Shown piece after piece: positions 7,175 to 15,609 of a stretch of DNA of 64,000 nucleotides (position 1 is the stretch's first letter; each line of letters opens with the position of its first letter). Under the pieces are notes generated by a model. That model did not search any database. It was not told the DNA's origin and was given only the letters and a program-made list of their open reading frames with translations. The position numbers and the translations under genes are program-made. Source of the stretch: Bradyrhizobium sp. SZCCT0153 (GTDB lineage: Bacteria > Pseudomonadota > Alphaproteobacteria > Rhizobiales > Xanthobacteraceae); contig NZ_JAFCKS010000005.1 in assembly GCF_018129995.1 (NCBI RefSeq), positions 62,001 to 126,000 on the forward strand, in the 5' to 3' direction.

Positions 7175-8083
7175 TCAGCGCTCCGGCGCCGACAGCTTGT
7201 AGATCTCGAGCGCATCCGCGTCCGCGCCTCGTGCGGCCTTGGCGAGCCTGAAAAGTTGTCCCGCAAGCGAGGCCATGGGCACCGGCGTCGACGTCGTCTG
7301 TGCGACATCGGCGACCGTATCCAGGTCCTTGAGCATCGTCGCAATGTGACCGAGCGGCGGCGAATGAATGCCCTGGACCATCCGCGGTACGAACAGTTGG
7401 AGCGGAATGGAATCTGCGAAGCCGCCGGCGAGCGCTTCGGGCAACCGGTGGGCGTCGATTCCGGCGTTCACGGCAAGGCGTGTTGCTTCCGCGAGAACAG
7501 CCATCGCGCATCCGACGATCACCTGATTGCATAGCTTCGTAGTCTGGCCGGCACCAGTCGGACCCATGAGGGTGAGCCTGCGCGCCATAGCGAGCACATA
7601 GGGCCGAACCCTCTCGATGTCGGCTGCCTCTCCGCCGGCCATGATTGCAAGGGTGCCTTCCTCGGCCCCCTTGGTGCCGCCGGATACCGGTGCGTCGATC
7701 CAGCCAGCTCCGTTCGCAGCTTTCAGTCGCGCCGCGAGGTCCCGTGCGGCGTCAGGGTGGATCGACGAGAAATCGACTATGAGCTTTCCTGCGCCGGGAG
7801 CGGTTGAAACGCCGTCGGGTCCGAAGATCACCTCTTCGACGGCGGCGGCATCCGTCACGCACATGAAAATGATGCTCGAGCTCTCCATCAAGTCGCGTGG
7901 GGCCGCTGCGCGCCTGGCGCCGGCCTCGACGAGTGCGGCCACCTTGCCTTCCGAGCGGTTCCAGACATTGACCTGATGGCCAGCCTTGAGCAGGCGCCGG
8001 GTCATCGGAGCGCCCATCAGTCCAAGGCCGAGATAGCCGAGCCTCTCGACTCCTTGCGGGTTTGACTTGCTCGCATCAGCCAT
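7175..8083 (-). CDS. NAD(P)-dependent dehydrogenase of the 3-hydroxyisobutyrate dehydrogenase family
   Basis: The 302-residue protein begins with a Rossmann motif GYLGLGLMGAPMTRRLLKAG. It contains the substrate-binding DAPVSGGTKGAEEGTLAIMAGG and the catalytic-lysine segment GPTGAGQTTKLCNQVIVG. Family members oxidise or reduce beta-hydroxy acids such as 3-hydroxyisobutyrate and tartronate semialdehyde. I chose the ATG at 8083, which has AAGGAGG immediately upstream, over an upstream ATG at 8110. It is divergent from the ABC binding protein, with a palindrome in the shared promoter region, so it is probably co-regulated with that operon. Confidence 0.88.
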   Translation of the reverse strand: MADASKSNPQGVERLGYLGLGLMGAPMTRRLLKAGHQVNVWNRSEGKVAALVEAGARRAAAPRDLMESSSIIFMCVTDAAAVEEVIFGPDGVSTAPGAGKLIVDFSSIHPDAARDLAARLKAANGAGWIDAPVSGGTKGAEEGTLAIMAGGEAADIERVRPYVLAMARRLTLMGPTGAGQTTKLCNQVIVGCAMAVLAEATRLAVNAGIDAHRLPEALAGGFADSIPLQLFVPRMVQGIHSPPLGHIATMLKDLDTVADVAQTTSTPVPMASLAGQLFRLAKAARGADADALEIYKLSAPER

Positions 8084-8182
8084 AGGTTGCCTCCTTCCGC
8101 CGCGGCGCAATGCTGCGCGCCCGCCGATTTACCATACATGGCGGATCTGACGGCGAAACCGCCCGGTCCGCATGGCTTGCCT

Positions 8183-8206
8183 GATTGTTTGAACCATGAA
8201 ACATTT
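8183..8206. promoter_or_regulatory. Candidate palindromic operator between divergent genes
   Basis: TGTTTGAACCATGAAACA at the centre of this stretch is an imperfect inverted repeat (TGTTT/AAACA arms) in the 175-bp divergent promoter region. It would suit a dimeric regulator controlling both the dehydrogenase and the ABC/NicX-like operon. It partly resembles the ATTnYTTKAAGC sites further right but lacks their AAGC core, so a different regulator is likely. Confidence 0.4.
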
Positions 8207-8258
8207 GCCCGGGTCGGGTTGGTGGCGCGGTTGGCGCCGGAGCAGCGGAGTGGGCACG

Positions 8259-9242
8259 ATGCGAACCGTTTCGAGATGGATCCTGGCATTGGGGGCGGCT
8301 GCGGCCGCGATTGCGGGCTCAGGTCCGTCATGGGCACAGCAGACGATCCGCGTCGGCTGGACGATTCCGGCCGAGGAATCCAAGTACTGGATGATGCGCC
8401 GCCCGGCTGAATTTCCCAATATCGGCAAGACATACAATATCGAATGGACCCAATTTCAGGGTACTGCGCCGATGACGCAGGCATTGGCGGCCGGCGCGCT
8501 GGATTGCGCAACGCAGGCGCCGCTGTCGCTCGCCAACGGCGTGGTTGGGGGTAACCTCAAGGCCTACATCGTGGCGCAGCACGTCTTCGAGAAGCCCGGC
8601 GGCTTCTCGGTCTACTGGGCGGTCATGGACGACTCGCCGATCAAGACGATCGCCGATCTCAAGGGCAAGACGGTCGGGATTTCCGTGATCGGCGGCGGCA
8701 CGCAAGGCCCGTTCAATCTGCTCCTGAAGCAGAATGGCGTGGACCCGACCAAGGACATCAAGCTGGTCGAGGTCGGCTTTGCCGTCTCCGAAGATGCATT
8801 GCGGCAGGGGCGCGTCGATGCGGTCAACATGAACCAGCCGTTTGCCGCGCGCGCGGAGGCGAAGGGCGGCACTCGCAAGCTGTTCTCGCTGTCGCAAGCC
8901 ATGCCGAACATCGTGCACATCCTGGAAGCCTGCCGGGCCGATTTCGTCGACAAGAATCCGGAGTTGGCGAAGGCTTATGTGCGGGACATTACCTCTGGCA
9001 TGAAGAAAGCGCTGGCCAATCGCGAAGAGACGCTGAAGGTCGTCAACGAAGTTCTGAAGGCACCTGTTCCGGTTCTCGATACCTATCTGCTCAAGGACAA
9101 TGATTTCGGCCGGGATCCGGGTGCGGCACCGAATTTCCCCGCGATCCAGAAGATGCTGGACATCTATGCCGAGACGGGAATGCTGCCAAAACTGGACGTC
9201 GCCCAATTCAAGCATCCGACGATCGTCGCGCCGCTGCAATAG
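8259..9242 (+). CDS. ABC transporter periplasmic binding protein (NMT1/TauA/SsuA type)
   Basis: The start at ATG 8259 gives a clean signal peptide (MRTVSRWILALGAAAAAIAGSGPSWA-QQ, cleavage near residue 26). The mature protein IRVGWTIPAEESKYW...PMTQALAAGALDCATQAPLS has the two-lobe NMT1/TauA pattern used for sulfonates, nitrate, pyrimidine precursors and aromatic acids. It is first in an operon with an IlvD-family enzyme, one ATPase, two permeases and a NicX-like dioxygenase. This suggests uptake of the compound those enzymes degrade. A hairpin just downstream may stabilise this high-demand transcript. Confidence 0.9.
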   Translation: MRTVSRWILALGAAAAAIAGSGPSWAQQTIRVGWTIPAEESKYWMMRRPAEFPNIGKTYNIEWTQFQGTAPMTQALAAGALDCATQAPLSLANGVVGGNLKAYIVAQHVFEKPGGFSVYWAVMDDSPIKTIADLKGKTVGISVIGGGTQGPFNLLLKQNGVDPTKDIKLVEVGFAVSEDALRQGRVDAVNMNQPFAARAEAKGGTRKLFSLSQAMPNIVHILEACRADFVDKNPELAKAYVRDITSGMKKALANREETLKVVNEVLKAPVPVLDTYLLKDNDFGRDPGAAPNFPAIQKMLDIYAETGMLPKLDVAQFKHPTIVAPLQ

Positions 9243-9281
9243 ACGACGGAGCGAATGATCCGAATGAGGATGTCGCGGCGT

Positions 9282-9298
9282 CCCCGGATGATCCGGGG
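9282..9298 (+). other. Intercistronic stem-loop
   Basis: CCCCGGA-TGA-TCCGGGG forms a 7-bp stem with a 3-nt loop between the binding-protein gene and the dehydratase gene. There is no U-run, so it is more likely an RNA-stabilising or processing hairpin than a terminator. Confidence 0.45.
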
Positions 9299-9321
9299 CG
9301 TTGCATGAAGAAGATGCAAGT

Positions 9322-11016
9322 ATGAAGAAGCTGCGATCACGGGTCACGACAGATGGCCTCGACCGGGCCCCGCACCGCGCATTCATGCGTGCAATGGGGC
9401 TCGACGACGCTGCGATCGAGAGGCCGATGGTCGGCGTCGTCAGCATGAAGGGCGAGCAGACGCCCTGCAACATGACCCACGACTTTCAGGTCGCTGCGGC
9501 CAAGACGGGAATCGAGGAGGCCGGCGGTACGCCGCGCGAGTTTTCGACCGTGTCGGTTTCCGACGGCATCAGCATGAATCACGAGGGGATGAAGTTCTCC
9601 CTGTTTTCACGGGAGCTGATTGCCGACTCGATCGAAGCCGTCGTCCATGGTCTCGCCTACGATGCGCTGATCGGGTACGGCGGATGCGACAAGACGCTTC
9701 CCGGCGTGATGATGGGCATGGTCCGTTGCAACGTGCCGTCCATTTTCATCTATGGCGGCAGCTCGCTGCCGGGGCGCGTGGACGGGCGGACCCTGACCGT
9801 GCTGGACTCCTACGAGGCTGTCGGCAGCTTCATGACCGGAGAGATCGACGGCGCCACGCTCGAGCGGATCGAGCGGGCCTGCCTGCCGACCATCGGTGCC
9901 TGTGCCGGCCAGTTCACCGCGAACACCATGGGGATGGTGTCGGAGGCGATGGGCCTCACCATTCCCAACGTGTCGATGGTGCCGGGCATCTATGCCGAGC
10001 GTGCGCAGATATCCCGGCGCGCCGGACGCCTGATCATGGAGATGTTGGAGCGCGGCGGGCCGTCGCCGCGCGACATCGTGACGCGGAAATCCCTGGAAAA
10101 CGGCGCGGCGATCGTGGCCGCCACCGGCGGTTCGACCAATGCCGCGCTGCATCTGCCGGCGATCGCGAACGAGGCCGGCATTGCATTCACGATCGATGAT
10201 GTCGGTGAAGTTTTTGCAAGGACGCCGCTGATCGGAAACCTGCGGCCGGGAGGCAAATATACGGCGAAAGACGTCTACGATATCGGCGGCGCGGCCGTTG
10301 TGATCCGCGAGTTGATCCAGAGCGGGCATATCGATGGCAGCTGCTTGTCGGTCACGGGCCGAACGCTCGCCGAGGAATATGGCGCGTCCAATACCCCGGA
10401 CGGCGAGGTCATTTACACCGTGCGCGCGCCAATCATGCCCGATGGTGGCGTGGCCGTGCTGAAGGGCAATCTCTGTCCTGACGGCGCGGTCATCAAGATC
10501 GCGGGCCTGAAGAGCCAGTTCTTCGAGGGCGTGGCGCGCGTTTTCGAGGACGAGGAGGCTTGCGTCGCAGCGGTTCGCGACCGCAGCTACAAGGCGGGCG
10601 AGGTGCTCGTGATCCGCAATGAGGGGCCGGTCGGCGGTCCCGGCATGCGCGAGATGCTCGGCGTCACGGCGCTGATCTACGGGCAGGGTATGGGCGAAAA
10701 GGTGGCCTTGATCACCGATGGACGGTTCTCCGGCGCCACTCGCGGAATGTGCATCGGCTATGTATCTCCCGAGGCCTTCATTGGTGGTCCGCTGGCACTG
10801 GTTCGCGATGGCGACAGGATCCGGATCGACGCCGCAAATCGGCGGATGGATATGCTGGTCGACGAGCAGGAACTTGACGCGCGCCGACACGATTGGAAGC
10901 CACGTCCGCCTCGCCACCGCGCAGGCGCGCTCGCGAAATATGCGCGATTGGTTGGCCAGGCACCGGGCGGAGCCGTCACGCATGAGGGACCCGCCGAATG
11001 GCCCTGGTTCGAATGA
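9322..11016 (+). CDS. ilvD: IlvD/Edd-family dehydratase (dihydroxy-acid dehydratase type)
   Basis: The 564-residue protein has the IlvD family core: GEQTPCNM with C49, GYGGCDKTLPG, GACAGQFTANTM (three cysteines for an Fe-S cluster), ATGGSTNAALHLPA and TDGRFSGATRGMCIGYVSPEA. Dihydroxy-acid dehydratases remove water from 2,3-dihydroxy acids in branched-chain amino acid synthesis; relatives act on sugar acids. The gene lies inside an ABC transporter operon ending with a ring-cleavage dioxygenase, far from other ilv genes. A catabolic role on a hydroxylated acid is therefore as likely as biosynthesis. The ATG at 9322 was preferred over the upstream TTG 9301. Family assignment is firm, substrate is not. 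Confidence 0.8.
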   Translation: MKKLRSRVTTDGLDRAPHRAFMRAMGLDDAAIERPMVGVVSMKGEQTPCNMTHDFQVAAAKTGIEEAGGTPREFSTVSVSDGISMNHEGMKFSLFSRELIADSIEAVVHGLAYDALIGYGGCDKTLPGVMMGMVRCNVPSIFIYGGSSLPGRVDGRTLTVLDSYEAVGSFMTGEIDGATLERIERACLPTIGACAGQFTANTMGMVSEAMGLTIPNVSMVPGIYAERAQISRRAGRLIMEMLERGGPSPRDIVTRKSLENGAAIVAATGGSTNAALHLPAIANEAGIAFTIDDVGEVFARTPLIGNLRPGGKYTAKDVYDIGGAAVVIRELIQSGHIDGSCLSVTGRTLAEEYGASNTPDGEVIYTVRAPIMPDGGVAVLKGNLCPDGAVIKIAGLKSQFFEGVARVFEDEEACVAAVRDRSYKAGEVLVIRNEGPVGGPGMREMLGVTALIYGQGMGEKVALITDGRFSGATRGMCIGYVSPEAFIGGPLALVRDGDRIRIDAANRRMDMLVDEQELDARRHDWKPRPPRHRAGALAKYARLVGQAPGGAVTHEGPAEWPWFE

Positions 11017-11141
11017 CGCAGTTCACGTGCCCGGAAACAGCCGGTGGTCTGGCAAGTTTCTTGCTGTGCTCCTGCCGCTGATGGTGCACATTCAGCACAT
11101 CGGTTGCGTGATGTCCGCGCGTGAGTGAAGCGAGAGGCGGG

Positions 11142-11987
11142 ATGAAGGTTGTGCCTTCGAGATCGAGCGAATGGGTGAGACCGGTGACGTCACAAGAGCC
11201 GGCTTCCGTGATCATCGAGATCGACCGCGTGTCGCAGGTCTTCCAGACCTCGGCGCGCAAGGATCATGTGGCGCTATCCGACATCTCGCTGACGATCGAC
11301 GACGGAGCGTTCGTCTCGATCCTTGGTCCGTCCGGCTGTGGCAAGTCGACGCTGCTTTACATCGTCGGCGGTTTCGTTACTCCGACCAGCGGCTCGGCGA
11401 AGATAAAGGGGCGGCCGATCACGGGGCCGGGGCCTGATCGCGGTCCGGTGTTTCAGGAATTTGCGTTGTTTCCGTGGAAGACGGTGCTGGGCAACGTGAT
11501 GTATGGCCCGCGTCAGCAGGGCATGCGCCCCAGCGAGGCAGAAGCACAAAGCCGGGCCTTGATCGAGATGGTCGGCCTCAAGGGCTACGAGAACTTCTAT
11601 CCCAAGGAGCTGTCGGGCGGCATGAAGCAGCGTGTGGCGCTGGCTCGGACGCTGGCTTACCATCCTGAGGTTCTGTTGATGGACGAACCGTTCGGTGCGC
11701 TCGATGCTCACACCCGAACGCGCTTGCAGAACGATCTGTTGAATATCTGGGAGCGCGACCGCAAGACGGTGTTGTTCGTCACCCATTCGGTCGACGAGGC
11801 CGTCTTCCTGTCGGACAAGGTCGTGATGATGTCGAAGTCGCCCGGCCGCATTCGGCAGGTGATCGACATCGATCTGCCGCGGCCGCGGCGTCGCAACGAG
11901 CTGTTGCTCGATTCGCGGTACCAGAAATACGTCGTCGATATCGAGCGCATGTTCGATGAGGTCGAAGAGACCGGATCGCCGTCATGA
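11142..11987 (+). CDS. ABC transporter ATPase (SsuB/TauB type)
   Basis: This is the cytoplasmic motor of the importer. It has Walker A GPSGCGKST, Q-loop FQEFALFPW, signature LSGGMKQRVALAR, Walker B VLLMDEPFGALD and H-loop VTHSVDEA. An insert-free length of about 281 residues fits the nitrate/sulfonate/taurine family. The ATG at 11142 has GAGAGG upstream; GTG 11121 would add seven residues. Its stop overlaps the first permease start by 4 nt (ATGA), so the proteins are made coupled. Confidence 0.93.
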   Translation: MKVVPSRSSEWVRPVTSQEPASVIIEIDRVSQVFQTSARKDHVALSDISLTIDDGAFVSILGPSGCGKSTLLYIVGGFVTPTSGSAKIKGRPITGPGPDRGPVFQEFALFPWKTVLGNVMYGPRQQGMRPSEAEAQSRALIEMVGLKGYENFYPKELSGGMKQRVALARTLAYHPEVLLMDEPFGALDAHTRTRLQNDLLNIWERDRKTVLFVTHSVDEAVFLSDKVVMMSKSPGRIRQVIDIDLPRPRRRNELLLDSRYQKYVVDIERMFDEVEETGSPS

Positions 11988-12769
11988 TGTCGCTAGCGGC
12001 CCTGGCCAAGCGTGCCGCGCCGGTGTTTGCCTGCATCGGGCTTCTGGCGGCATGGCAGGCTGCGTCATTCGCGCTGAAGAACGACAGCTTCCCGACGGCG
12101 ATCGAGGCGATCCGTGCAATCCCGGATATCCTCGGGGACAAGGAAGCGCTGATCAATATCCTGGCTTCGCTTCGCCGCATGGCGATCGGATTTGGTGTGG
12201 CGGTGATGGTTTCCATTCCACTAGGTCTGTTGATGGGCCGCAGCCGCGCGGTGGCCGCCTTCTTCAATCCGCTCCTGATGGTGATCTACCCGGTTCCGAA
12301 GGCAGCCTTGATGCCGATCATCATGCTGTGGCTCGGCGTCGGCGACGTCACGAAGACGCTGGTGATCTTCCTCGGCGTCAGCCTGCCCGTGATCTATCAC
12401 AGCTTTGAGGGCGCCAAGGCGGTGGAAGAGAAGATGCTATGGTCGGGCGCCGCAATGGGGCTTTCGCCGGCGCAACGGCTGGTCCGGATTGTGCTGCCGG
12501 CGGCGCTTCCCGAAATTCTGACCGGTTGCCGCACGGGACTCGTGCTGGCGCTGATCTCGATGATCACCAGCGAGATGATCGCCCGCCAGTCCGGCGCCGG
12601 CAATATCCTGTTCAACGCGCTCGACATGGGCCAATACGACACCGTCTATGCGATGATCATCATCGTGGGAGCGATGGGTATCTGCCTCGATGCGATCTTC
12701 GAGCGGGTCCGCGCACGGCTGGTGCGCTGGTCAGAGCCTCAGTTCGACCTGCCGCTGAGCTTCTCATGA
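11984..12769 (+). CDS. ABC transporter permease 1 (SsuC/TauC type)
   Basis: The 261-residue inner-membrane protein has about six hydrophobic helices and the EAA-loop that docks on the ATPase, AAMGLSPAQRLVRIVLPAALPEILTGCRTG. It overlaps the ATPase gene by 4 nt before it and the second permease by 4 nt after it (both ATGA). Family members usually work as homodimers. The presence of two different permeases suggests a heterodimeric channel. Confidence 0.92.
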   Translation: MMSLAALAKRAAPVFACIGLLAAWQAASFALKNDSFPTAIEAIRAIPDILGDKEALINILASLRRMAIGFGVAVMVSIPLGLLMGRSRAVAAFFNPLLMVIYPVPKAALMPIIMLWLGVGDVTKTLVIFLGVSLPVIYHSFEGAKAVEEKMLWSGAAMGLSPAQRLVRIVLPAALPEILTGCRTGLVLALISMITSEMIARQSGAGNILFNALDMGQYDTVYAMIIIVGAMGICLDAIFERVRARLVRWSEPQFDLPLSFS

Positions 12770-13533
12770 CATCGCGCTTTCTCCCAGCAAACGTCATTCT
12801 TGGGCTTGCGCCGATCGTGCTGGTGATCGCGGTGTGGCAAGGCCTCGTGTCATTCGGCTTTGCGCCTGCGGTCCTGCTGCCGCCGCCGGGTTTCGTCTTC
12901 GGCCGGCTGGCCCAGCAACTCGTGACGTGGACATACCAGCAGGAGATCGCGGCAACCCTGATCCGGCTGTTTGCCGGTTTCGCGATCGCGGTGGTGCTCG
13001 GCGTGAGCATCGGCATCGCCGCCGCCGCCAGTCCCGCGATCAATGCCGTGGTTCGGCCGATCGTTCGGGTTTTGGCGCCTTTGCCTAAAGTCGCGCTCTA
13101 CCCGGCGCTGTTGCTGCTGCTCGGTTTCGGTCACGGATCGAAGATCACGCTGGTGGCGGCGGATGCGCTCTTTCCCATTCTGCTCTCGACTTACTATGGT
13201 GCGTCGACCGTCGAGCAGAAGCTGATCTGGTCGGCCATGGCGGCCGGCACACCGCGCTACGAGATCCTTTTCAAGGTGGTGCTGCCGGCGGCGATGCCGT
13301 CGATCCTGACCGGCTGCCGGATCGGCCTTGTCATTTCCTGCATCGTGGTGTTTCTGGCCGAGATGATCACGTCGACGGACGGGCTGGGCCATGTGCTCGT
13401 GACGGCAGCCCGGACCTTTCAGGCTGTCGACATGTTCGTGCCGTTGATCACGATCTCGCTCTTGGGGTTGATCCTGAACGGCCTGTTGGGTGCCTTGCGA
13501 TCGTACCTTTTACGGGGCTTCCCCGAAACGTGA
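12766..13533 (+). CDS. ABC transporter permease 2 (SsuC/TauC type)
   Basis: The 255-residue inner-membrane protein is homologous to its upstream neighbour: six helices and an EAA-loop AAGTPRYEILFKVVLPAAMPSILTGCRIG. The ATG at 12766 overlaps the previous stop (ATGA). With the ATPase and the binding protein it completes the importer. It ends 37 bp before the NicX-like gene, consistent with one transcript. Confidence 0.92.
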   Translation: MTSRFLPANVILGLAPIVLVIAVWQGLVSFGFAPAVLLPPPGFVFGRLAQQLVTWTYQQEIAATLIRLFAGFAIAVVLGVSIGIAAAASPAINAVVRPIVRVLAPLPKVALYPALLLLLGFGHGSKITLVAADALFPILLSTYYGASTVEQKLIWSAMAAGTPRYEILFKVVLPAAMPSILTGCRIGLVISCIVVFLAEMITSTDGLGHVLVTAARTFQAVDMFVPLITISLLGLILNGLLGALRSYLLRGFPET

Positions 13534-13570
13534 TCTGACTAACGAGAAACCAGAAGATCGGGAGTGAACC

Positions 13571-14617
13571 ATGCTGGCGGATCGCATCGAGGCAAAATGG
13601 ATCGACGCGTTTTGCGAGATTTTTGAGCGATGCGCCGTCAAGTCCGGCGATACTGCGGCGATCCTCTCGGAAACCCAGTCACGCGCGCTGAATGTTCACC
13701 TTGCGGAGCTTGCGCTGCTGCGAATGGGGGCGCGGCCGTTCCACGTGGTGATGCCGACGCCGCGAAACCGCAATATCGTTCCGGTTCGCTCGACAGGGGC
13801 GAGCGAGGCGATCCAGCGGCTTGGTCCGGTTATCACGGCGCTTCAGCAAGCGGGTTTTGTCGTGGATTGCACCATCGAAGGCCTGATGCATGCGGTGGAG
13901 ACGCCCGAGATACTGAAGGCCGGCGCGCGCATCCTTGTGATTTCCAACGAGCATCCCGAGGCGCTGGAGCGGATGGTGCCGGATTCCGCGCTCGAGAAGC
14001 GCGTCCGCGCGGCGGCGAAGATGCTGCGTGGGACCAAGCGGATGCGGGTGACATCGAAGGCCGGCACGGCGCTCAACGTCGACATGGTCGGTGCCTCGAC
14101 CGTCGGCGTCTGGGGCTGGACGGACAAGCCCGGCACGCTGGCGCATTGGCCGGGCGGCATCGTCGTCAGCTTCCCCAAGAGCGGGACGATCAACGGCGCG
14201 CTGGTGATGGCGCCAGGCGACATCAACCTCACCTTCAAGCGCTACCTGACGTCGCCGGTGAAGATGACCTTGAAGGATGATTATGTCGTGGAGCTGGAAG
14301 GCGAGGGTACGGATGCCGCGATGATGCGTGCCTATCTTGCCGCTTGGGGCGATCGCGAAGCCTATGCGGTCTCGCATGTCGGTTTCGGCATGAATCCCGG
14401 CGCGCGCTACGAAGCGCTGTCGATGTACGACCAACGCGATACCAATGGCACGGAGATTCGGGCCGTCTCCGGCAACTTCCTGTTCTCGACCGGCGCCAAC
14501 GAATTCGCCGGCCGTTACACGGCAGGCCATTTCGACCTGCCGATGATGGGAACGACGATCGAACTGGACGGCGTCGCGGTCGTTCGCGAAGGCGTGCTTC
14601 AGGACGTCTTCGGCTAG
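13571..14617 (+). CDS. NicX-like 2,5-dihydroxypyridine 5,6-dioxygenase / M29-type aminopeptidase family protein
   Basis: The 348-residue protein belongs to the thermophilic aminopeptidase-related family that includes NicX, the extradiol-type enzyme that opens 2,5-dihydroxypyridine to N-formylmaleamate. From memory, the NicX iron ligands are H265, H318 and D320; here H269 (AVSHVGFG), H320 and D322 (AGHFDLPM) have the matching order and spacing. The gene is last in the ABC transporter operon, and an alpha/beta hydrolase (the fold of NicD) is encoded 5 kb away. This supports degradation of a hydroxylated N-heterocycle or related ring. No NicE/NicF-like genes were seen. The stop codon overlaps that of the convergent gene (CTAG). 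Confidence 0.75.
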   Translation: MLADRIEAKWIDAFCEIFERCAVKSGDTAAILSETQSRALNVHLAELALLRMGARPFHVVMPTPRNRNIVPVRSTGASEAIQRLGPVITALQQAGFVVDCTIEGLMHAVETPEILKAGARILVISNEHPEALERMVPDSALEKRVRAAAKMLRGTKRMRVTSKAGTALNVDMVGASTVGVWGWTDKPGTLAHWPGGIVVSFPKSGTINGALVMAPGDINLTFKRYLTSPVKMTLKDDYVVELEGEGTDAAMMRAYLAAWGDREAYAVSHVGFGMNPGARYEALSMYDQRDTNGTEIRAVSGNFLFSTGANEFAGRYTAGHFDLPMMGTTIELDGVAVVREGVLQDVFG

Positions 14618-15606
14618 ACGCGATCGAGCACCGGCGGGCGAGCCAGGTTGAAGTGCCGGAGCAGGTCGACCATGGCCTGAAGCCGCTTTACCCGATAGGC
14701 GTCGACGTCCATTCCTGAATAATCGAGGAAGCCGGCGCCTGTCCGTAGACCGATCTTGCCTTCATGCATGTTGCGGGCAATGACATCAGGTGCACGATAG
14801 CGGTCGCTGCCGAGTGCGCCCTCGAGATAGCGACTGGCGTAGTAGAGAATGTCGCCGCCGCCCCAGTCGATGAACTCGAGCAGCCCGAGCACGGCGTAGC
14901 GGAAGCCGAACCCGTAGCGGATCGCCTTGTCGATATCTTCCGCGCTGGCGACGCCTTCCTCGACCATGCGCGCGGCTTCGTTCATCGCCAGCGCCTGGAT
15001 GCGCGGGACGATGAAGCCTGGGGTCGCCGCACAGACGACCGGAACCTTGCCGATGCCTTCGAGCAGCGCCTTGACCTCGTCGATGATGGCCGGATCGGTG
15101 GCCTTGCCGGGCGAGACTTCTACCAGAGGGATCAGATAGGCCGGATTGAGCCAGTGCACATTGAGGAAGCGGCGGGGGTTTACGATCGCGCCGGAGAGAT
15201 CGTCGACGAGGATGGTCGACGTCGTCGATGCAATGATCGTATCCGGCCCGACCTGTTTTGAAGCCGCTCCCAGCACCTCGCGCTTGAGCTCAACGACTTC
15301 CGGAACGCCCTCGAAGACGATGCCGGCTTCGGCTAGCGCTGCGCCGCTCTGATTGGCCGGCACCACCGAGACCCTCGCGATGAGCGGATCGACATCTGCT
15401 TCGGTCAGCAGCCCCAGCTTCGCCAGGCTGGCAAAGGTAGTCCTGACTTCGCCGATCGCGTCCGCCTCGAGCTTGGCGAAATCGTCCGTGGAACGTGCCT
15501 TGATATCGACCATCGTGACCGTATGCCCCGCGTAAGCGAACGCGACGGCGATGCCGCGGCCCATGCGACCGGCCCCGAGACAGGCAATGTTGGTGCGGCT
15601 GGTCAT
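14614..15606 (-). CDS. 3-hydroxyacyl-CoA dehydrogenase (3-hydroxybutyryl-CoA type)
   Basis: The 330-residue enzyme has an N-terminal NAD-binding motif CLGAGRMGRGIAVAFAYAG. The catalytic region has STTSTILVDDLSGAIVNPRRFLNVHWLNPA with the family histidine, and the C-terminal helical domain has TPGFIVPRIQALAMNEAARMVEEG. It oxidises 3-hydroxyacyl-CoA to 3-oxoacyl-CoA. It is the last gene of a five-gene minus-strand operon that reads like activation followed by beta-oxidation. Its stop overlaps the stop of the convergent NicX-like gene. Confidence 0.9.
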   Translation of the reverse strand: MTSRTNIACLGAGRMGRGIAVAFAYAGHTVTMVDIKARSTDDFAKLEADAIGEVRTTFASLAKLGLLTEADVDPLIARVSVVPANQSGAALAEAGIVFEGVPEVVELKREVLGAASKQVGPDTIIASTTSTILVDDLSGAIVNPRRFLNVHWLNPAYLIPLVEVSPGKATDPAIIDEVKALLEGIGKVPVVCAATPGFIVPRIQALAMNEAARMVEEGVASAEDIDKAIRYGFGFRYAVLGLLEFIDWGGGDILYYASRYLEGALGSDRYRAPDVIARNMHEGKIGLRTGAGFLDYSGMDVDAYRVKRLQAMVDLLRHFNLARPPVLDRV

Positions 15607-15609
15607 CGG

